DNA from: Acidobacteriota bacterium
Lineage (GTDB): Bacteria > Acidobacteriota > Terriglobia > Bryobacterales > Bryobacteraceae
Assembly (NCBI GenBank): GCA_018268715.1
Contig: JAFDVZ010000002.1
Location: 57,632 to 121,631 of the forward strand
Direction of reading: 5' to 3'
DNA: 64,000 nucleotides
Shown: in pieces, positions 60,256 through 64,000 of the stretch
Layout: each line of letters starts with the position of its first letter
How positions within the stretch are numbered: the stretch's first letter is position 1
Translations under genes and position numbers: made by a program
Notes under the pieces: model-generated
Seen by the model: only the letters and a program-made list of their open reading frames with translations
Databases searched by the model: none
What the model was told of the DNA's origin: nothing

Positions 60256-61614
60256 ATGGTCATCTATCTCCCCTCGCAAGCCACCGACGAGCGGCCATTA
60301 CTTGACGAACTCACGCCGCGCGAGATCGTCCGCGAATTGGACCGTTACGTGGTTGGACAGGCCGACGCCAAGCGCGCCGTCGCAGTGGCGCTGCGCAATC
60401 GCATCCGCCGCCAGAAACTCGAGCCCGACATGGCCGAGGACGTCATCCCCAAGAACATCCTTATGATCGGGGCCACCGGCGTCGGCAAGACCGAGATCGC
60501 GCGCCGGCTGGCCAAACTCGCAAATTCCCCGTTTCTCAAGGTCGAGGCGAGCAAGTTCACCGAAGTCGGTTACGTGGGCCGGGACGTCGAGGCCATGATT
60601 CGCGACCTGGTGGACATCGCCATCGACATGGTGCGTGAAGAACGGCTGGAAGAGGTTGCCGACCGCGCCGAGCACAACGCCGAAGAGCGCGTGCTTGACC
60701 TGCTGATGCCGCCGCAACCCGAGCAGGCCGAATCGAACGAACGCACCCGCGAGAAGCTGCGCGAGCGGCTGCGCGCGGGCAAACTCGACGACCGCATGGT
60801 GGAAGTGGACGTGAAGGAACGCGGGCCGACGTTTGAAATCACCACCAATTCCGGCATCGAGGAAATGGACGTCAACCTGAAGGACGTCCTTCCCACGCTG
60901 TTCGGCGGCCGCACGCGCAAGCGCAAGATGAGGGTTGGCGAGGCGCTCGAATACCTGATCCAGGAAGAAGAGCAGAAGCTGATTGACATGGAGCAGGTGA
61001 CGCGGGTGGCGCTTGAACGAGTGGAGCGCAACGGCATCATCTTCCTGGACGAGGTGGACAAGATCGCGGGGCGCGAGGCGGGCCACGGTCCCGACGTGAG
61101 CCGCGAAGGCGTACAACGCGATATCCTGCCCATCGTCGAAGGCACCACCGTGAACACGCGGCACGGCTTCGTGCGCACCGACCACATCCTGTTCATCGCC
61201 GCCGGCGCGTTCCACGTCTCAAAGCCGACCGATCTCATCCCCGAACTGCAGGGCCGTTTTCCGATCCGCGTCGAGCTGAAGGCGCTTTCCAAGGACGACT
61301 TCATTCGCATTTTGAAGGAGCCCAAGAACGCGCTGGTGAAGCAGTACGTGGCGCTGATGGACACCGAGGGCATCCGCCTGACGTTCACCGACGACGCGCT
61401 CGACGCAGTGGCCGATTACGCGCAGAAGCTGAACGAATCGAGCGAGAACATCGGCGCGCGGCGGCTGCACACGATCATGGAGAAGGTGATTGAGGAGATC
61501 TCCTTCGACGGTCCGGACCTGAAGAAGAAGAACGTCAAGATCGACGCGGTTTACGTGCACAAGCGCCTGGCCGACATCGTCAAGGACCAGGACCTGAGCA
61601 AGTATATCCTCTGA
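60256..61614 (+). CDS. hslU: ATP-dependent protease ATPase subunit HslU
   Basis: AAA+ unfoldase that feeds substrates to HslV. The 452-residue protein has Walker [17 protein letters not shown] (about residues 72-87), the pore motif GYVGRDVEA, the inserted I-domain (about 135-225) with acidic and basic stretches, Walker [13 protein letters not shown], and the arginine-finger region [12 protein letters not shown]; it ends in the typical DLSKYIL. Starts on the base after the hslV stop. Its TGATG junction overlaps the next gene by one base. Confidence 0.97.
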   Translation: MVIYLPSQATDERPLLDELTPREIVRELDRYVVGQADAKRAVAVALRNRIRRQKLEPDMAEDVIPKNILMIGATGVGKTEIARRLAKLANSPFLKVEASKFTEVGYVGRDVEAMIRDLVDIAIDMVREERLEEVADRAEHNAEERVLDLLMPPQPEQAESNERTREKLRERLRAGKLDDRMVEVDVKERGPTFEITTNSGIEEMDVNLKDVLPTLFGGRTRKRKMRVGEALEYLIQEEEQKLIDMEQVTRVALERVERNGIIFLDEVDKIAGREAGHGPDVSREGVQRDILPIVEGTTVNTRHGFVRTDHILFIAAGAFHVSKPTDLIPELQGRFPIRVELKALSKDDFIRILKEPKNALVKQYVALMDTEGIRLTFTDDALDAVADYAQKLNESSENIGARRLHTIMEKVIEEISFDGPDLKKKNVKIDAVYVHKRLADIVKDQDLSKYIL

Positions 61615-62603
61615 TGCGCCCCTTGCTGCCGATCGCCGCCGTTCAATGCCTGATCGCCGCCGCTCAATGCCTGCTATGCGTTTCCTGCGGCTACGTCGGC
61701 GACCCGCTTCCTCCGGCTCTGAACATCGCCAGCCCGATCACGGACCTGGAAGCGATTGAGCTGGGTGACCGCCTGCGCGTGGATTTCACCATCCCGCCGC
61801 TCACCACCGAAGGGCTGACGTTGACGCGCGTGGGGACCGTGGAGTTGCGCGTCGGAGCGGGGACAAATCCCTTCGACACCAATCGCTGGGCCGCCGGCGC
61901 CAAGGCGTACCCGCTCGATGTCGCCAAGACCGGCAAGGCCGTGGGCGAGATCCCTGCCGCCGAGTGGATCGGCAAAGAAGTGGTGGTGGGGGTCCACGTG
62001 ATCAACCCCAAGGGCCGGAGCTCCAACTGGTCGAACCTGGTCAGCATGCGGGTATATGAACCGCTGGCGACGCCCGCGAACGTCAAGGCGGCGTCGGATC
62101 CCAAGGGCGCGCTCGTGACGTGGGAGAGCGCTGAAAACTCGTTCCGGATTTTCCGGAAAGGACCCAATGAGAAGGATTCGGTCGAGGTCGGAACCAGCAC
62201 AGCGCGGACGTTTCTCGACGCCGGCGCGCAATTCGGAGCCGCTTATGAGTACACGGTGCAGGCGGTTCACGAACACGCCCAAAGCGGCCGTTCCCAACCG
62301 GTCGTCTTCACTCCGAAGGACGAGTTCCCGCCCGAGCCCCCCGCCGGACTGACGGCGGTGGCCGGCATCGGCGCCATCGAACTGGTCTGGGACCGCAACA
62401 CCGAGCCGGATCTGCGCGGTTACCGCGTCTACCGCGCCAACGAAAACGGCGCTTTCGCGCGCGTCGCCGAGCTCATTGAGACGCCCGCCTATAGCGATCG
62501 CGCCGTCGAATCCGGAAAGAAGTACCGCTATGCGATTTCGGCGGTCGACCAGTCCGGCAACGAAAGCAAACAATCCGTCGCGGCCGAAGCCGCCGCCCCC
62601 TGA
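61614..62603 (+). CDS. fibronectin-type-III-like lipoprotein
   Basis: A 329-residue exported protein. A signal peptide with lipobox LCVSCG ends at about residue 25; it contains a 7-residue tandem repeat (IAAVQCL, IAAAQCL). The rest is two or three beta-sandwich fibronectin-III-like domains (ATPANVKAASDPKGALVTWESAENSFRIFRK; PPAGLTAVAGIGAIELVWDRNTEPDLRGYRVYR). Such domains mediate binding or spacing of surface proteins. No enzyme motif is seen. Confidence 0.8.
   Translation: MRPLLPIAAVQCLIAAAQCLLCVSCGYVGDPLPPALNIASPITDLEAIELGDRLRVDFTIPPLTTEGLTLTRVGTVELRVGAGTNPFDTNRWAAGAKAYPLDVAKTGKAVGEIPAAEWIGKEVVVGVHVINPKGRSSNWSNLVSMRVYEPLATPANVKAASDPKGALVTWESAENSFRIFRKGPNEKDSVEVGTSTARTFLDAGAQFGAAYEYTVQAVHEHAQSGRSQPVVFTPKDEFPPEPPAGLTAVAGIGAIELVWDRNTEPDLRGYRVYRANENGAFARVAELIETPAYSDRAVESGKKYRYAISAVDQSGNESKQSVAAEAAAP
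61631..61672 (+). repeat. 21-base tandem duplication inside a signal peptide
   Basis: Two 21-base units (61631-61651, 61652-61672) differ at one base and keep the frame. They encode IAAVQCL and IAAAQCL in the hydrophobic core of the lipoprotein signal. Confidence 0.88.
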
Positions 62604-62606
62604 ACC

Positions 62607-63344
62607 ATGGCCAGAATCCGCTACTCACTGAATCGCGACATCGCGCCCACCACGCCCGACACTTCGGAAGTTCTCTACGGCGACGCCGCCAGCGTCGATC
62701 CGAGTGAAGTCCGCCTGCTGCCGCCGTGCGCTCCGACCAAGATCGTGTGCGTCGGCCGCAACTATCCCGAGCACGCCCGCGAACTGGGCAACGAAGTGCC
62801 GGTGGAGCCGCTCATCTTCCTGAAGCCGCCATCGTCGCTGATCGCGAGCGGGGACTCGATCGTCTATCCCGCCCTGTCTCAACGCGTCGATTTCGAAGGC
62901 GAACTGGGCGTGATCATCGGACGGCGCGCGCGTCACGTTCCCGCGGCCTCCGCCATGGATTACGTGCTCGGCTACACATGTATGAACGACGTGACCGCAC
63001 GCGACCTGCAACGCAAGGACGGCCAGTGGACCCGCGGCAAAGGTTTCGACACATTCTGCGCGGCCGGACCGGTGATGGTCCCCAAGGAGCAGGTGACGCT
63101 GGCCGACCTGCGGGTGGTGACGCGCCTGGATGGCGTCGTGAAACAGGACGGCTGGGCCGGCGACATGCTGTTTCCGGTGGACGTGGTGATCGCCTATGTG
63201 AGCGCCTTCATGACGCTGGAGCCGGGCGACCTGATCGCCACCGGCACGCCGCCCGGAGTGGGCTCCATGCTGCCCGGATCGACCGTACAGGTGGAGATCG
63301 CGGGGATCGGCCTGCTTGAAAACACCGTGGTCCAGGCGAACTGA
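62607..63344 (+). CDS. fumarylacetoacetate hydrolase-family protein
   Basis: A 245-residue metal-dependent C-C hydrolase or decarboxylase related to fumarylacetoacetate hydrolase and 2-oxohept-3-enedioate hydratase. The family core is VGRNYPEHARELGNEVP, the metal site SQRVDFEGELGVIIGRRARHV (Glu-x-Glu), YTCMNDVTARDLQRKDGQWTRGKGFDTFCAAGP (with the metal Asp), and GDLIATGTPPGVGSM. Probably aids aromatic or 2-oxoacid catabolism. Starts three bases after the previous stop. Confidence 0.92.
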   Translation: MARIRYSLNRDIAPTTPDTSEVLYGDAASVDPSEVRLLPPCAPTKIVCVGRNYPEHARELGNEVPVEPLIFLKPPSSLIASGDSIVYPALSQRVDFEGELGVIIGRRARHVPAASAMDYVLGYTCMNDVTARDLQRKDGQWTRGKGFDTFCAAGPVMVPKEQVTLADLRVVTRLDGVVKQDGWAGDMLFPVDVVIAYVSAFMTLEPGDLIATGTPPGVGSMLPGSTVQVEIAGIGLLENTVVQAN

Positions 63345-63355
63345 CGGGAACGGCC

Positions 63356-63751
63356 ATGTCCAGCGCTGATTGGCAACTGACGGGACTGGCGGTGTTCGCC
63401 GCGCTCATGTTTGCGCTCGCCGTCTGGGTTCTGTTCCTGCGCAAGGAATCGCCGGAGAGGCGGGAAAAGCGCCGGCGCAATCACGTGAACCTGCATGGCC
63501 GGCTGGCAGACGGCATTCTGACCGATGTGGACGCCGACACATTGTATTACACATATTCGGTGGCCGGCGTCGACTATCAGACCTCGCAGGATGTCCAGGC
63601 TCTGGCGGCCGGACTTCCCGCTGAGCGCGAGCGTTTGATCGGGCCGGTTACACTGAAGTATTTGCCCCGGTATCCGGCCAACTCCATCGTGGTGTGCGAA
63701 AGCTGGTCGGGGTTGCGAATCATCATCAACAAGGAGACTGTATTCAAATGA
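63356..63751 (+). CDS. membrane-anchored DUF3592-like protein
   Basis: A 131-residue protein with one N-terminal membrane helix (LTGLAVFAALMFALAVWVLFL, about residues 9-29) and a basic juxtamembrane segment (RKESPERREKRRRNH). The rest is a beta-rich domain (ADTLYYTYSVAGVDYQTSQDVQAL; LIGPVTLKYLPRYPANSIVV), the layout of DUF3592, whose function is unknown. It overlaps the next gene by ATGA. Confidence 0.75.
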   Translation: MSSADWQLTGLAVFAALMFALAVWVLFLRKESPERREKRRRNHVNLHGRLADGILTDVDADTLYYTYSVAGVDYQTSQDVQALAAGLPAERERLIGPVTLKYLPRYPANSIVVCESWSGLRIIINKETVFK

Positions 63752-64000
63752 CGACCCGCAAAATGCTGACGGGAACGATGGGCGCCATTCTGTTGTTCGG
63801 CGCCGGGATCCTGGTGGGGGCGAACAAGTTCGGTCAACCGAAATCGGTGCTGCACGTGATCACCGTGCGGTGGAAGGCCGATTCGACCGAGGCCCAACGG
63901 CAGGCCGCCATTCAGGGCGTGGCGAAGATGGCGGCGGATTCGCCCGGCATCAAGAACGTCTGGCTGAAGACGTTGAAGGTGCAGGGGGAAAACTATAACG
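63748..64000 (+). CDS. Dabb-domain (stress-responsive A/B barrel) protein, partial
   Basis: The first 84 residues of a gene cut by the window end. A signal or anchor (MTTRKMLTGTMGAILLFGAGILVGANKF) is followed by LHVITVRWKADSTEAQRQAAIQGVAKMAADSPGIKNVWLK, matching the small dimeric Dabb domain. An exported Dabb protein is uncommon. Translationally coupled to the upstream DUF3592-like gene. Confidence 0.75.
   Translation, partial: MTTRKMLTGTMGAILLFGAGILVGANKFGQPKSVLHVITVRWKADSTEAQRQAAIQGVAKMAADSPGIKNVWLKTLKVQGENYN

Overview
The window looks like chromosomal DNA of a GC-rich, large-genome bacterium of the Acidobacteriota, most like the Bryobacterales/Solibacter lineage. This is an inference from gene style: many Tat- or lipobox-tagged exported enzymes, Gfo/Idh/MocA oxidoreductases with export signals, DUF1080 and PmoA-like (DUF6807) proteins, a TPR-CHAT lipoprotein, acidobacterial-type zinc-finger anti-sigma proteins, and frequent ATGA/GTGA gene overlaps. 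I see no prophage, insertion sequence, CRISPR array or rRNA. One tRNA (Ala, CGC) is present.

Layout. 1-858 holds no intact gene; it is a row of about seven decayed copies of the 3' end of the adjacent RluA/RluD-family pseudouridine synthase gene (859-1788). 1.9-6.0 kb: an HD-GYP response regulator, an FG-GAP secreted protein, an inosine/xanthosine triphosphatase and a Tat-exported oxidoreductase. 6.1-10.0 kb: a three-gene set of zinc-finger membrane protein, unknown protein and TPR-CHAT protease-like lipoprotein. 10-14 kb: a DsbA-like protein, tRNA-Ala, a methyltransferase, and tatA-tatC. 14.5-19.4 kb: a tightly overlapping minus-strand glycosylation cluster (two GT2 enzymes, DUF2304, a TMTC-like membrane protein with TPRs, and GT4). 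19.5-25.8 kb: sugar metabolism (kduD-like, MDR dehydrogenase, pgi), a MetX-like exported hydrolase, a HAD hydrolase and another Gfo/Idh protein.

25.9-33.5 kb is a pentose-use operon: SSS-type transporter, a 70-residue membrane protein, a fucose/arabinose-isomerase-family enzyme, araB, araD, an exported mutarotase and a DUF1080 protein. 33.5-38.0 kb: an O-methyltransferase, aldehyde dehydrogenase, GH29 alpha-L-fucosidase and a HicAB toxin-antitoxin pair with a palindromic candidate operator. 38-47.5 kb: ATP-grasp protein, secreted unknown, class II-type aroA, a sensorless histidine-kinase-like ATPase, a DUF3536/GH57 protein, dgt, a YfgM-like protein and mtgA. 47.6-51.3 kb: ECF sigma factor, its anti-sigma factor, a DUF4097 protein and glpD. 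51.3-58.0 kb: methyltransferase, exported RraA-like protein, S9 peptidase, PmoA-like protein, a degenerate ABC ATPase fused to a Wzt-type domain, and a beta-helix protein. 58.1-64 kb: zinc-ribbon protein, two-part methyltransferase, hslVU, a fibronectin-type lipoprotein, an FAH-family enzyme, and two small membrane-anchored proteins, the last cut by the window edge.

The observations most worth following are the decayed rluD 3'-end array, the zinc-finger/unknown/CHAT operon that lacks a sigma factor, the ABC ATPase missing its helical subdomain, and the TMTC-like glycosylation cluster. All calls come from reading the sequence; no database search was run.
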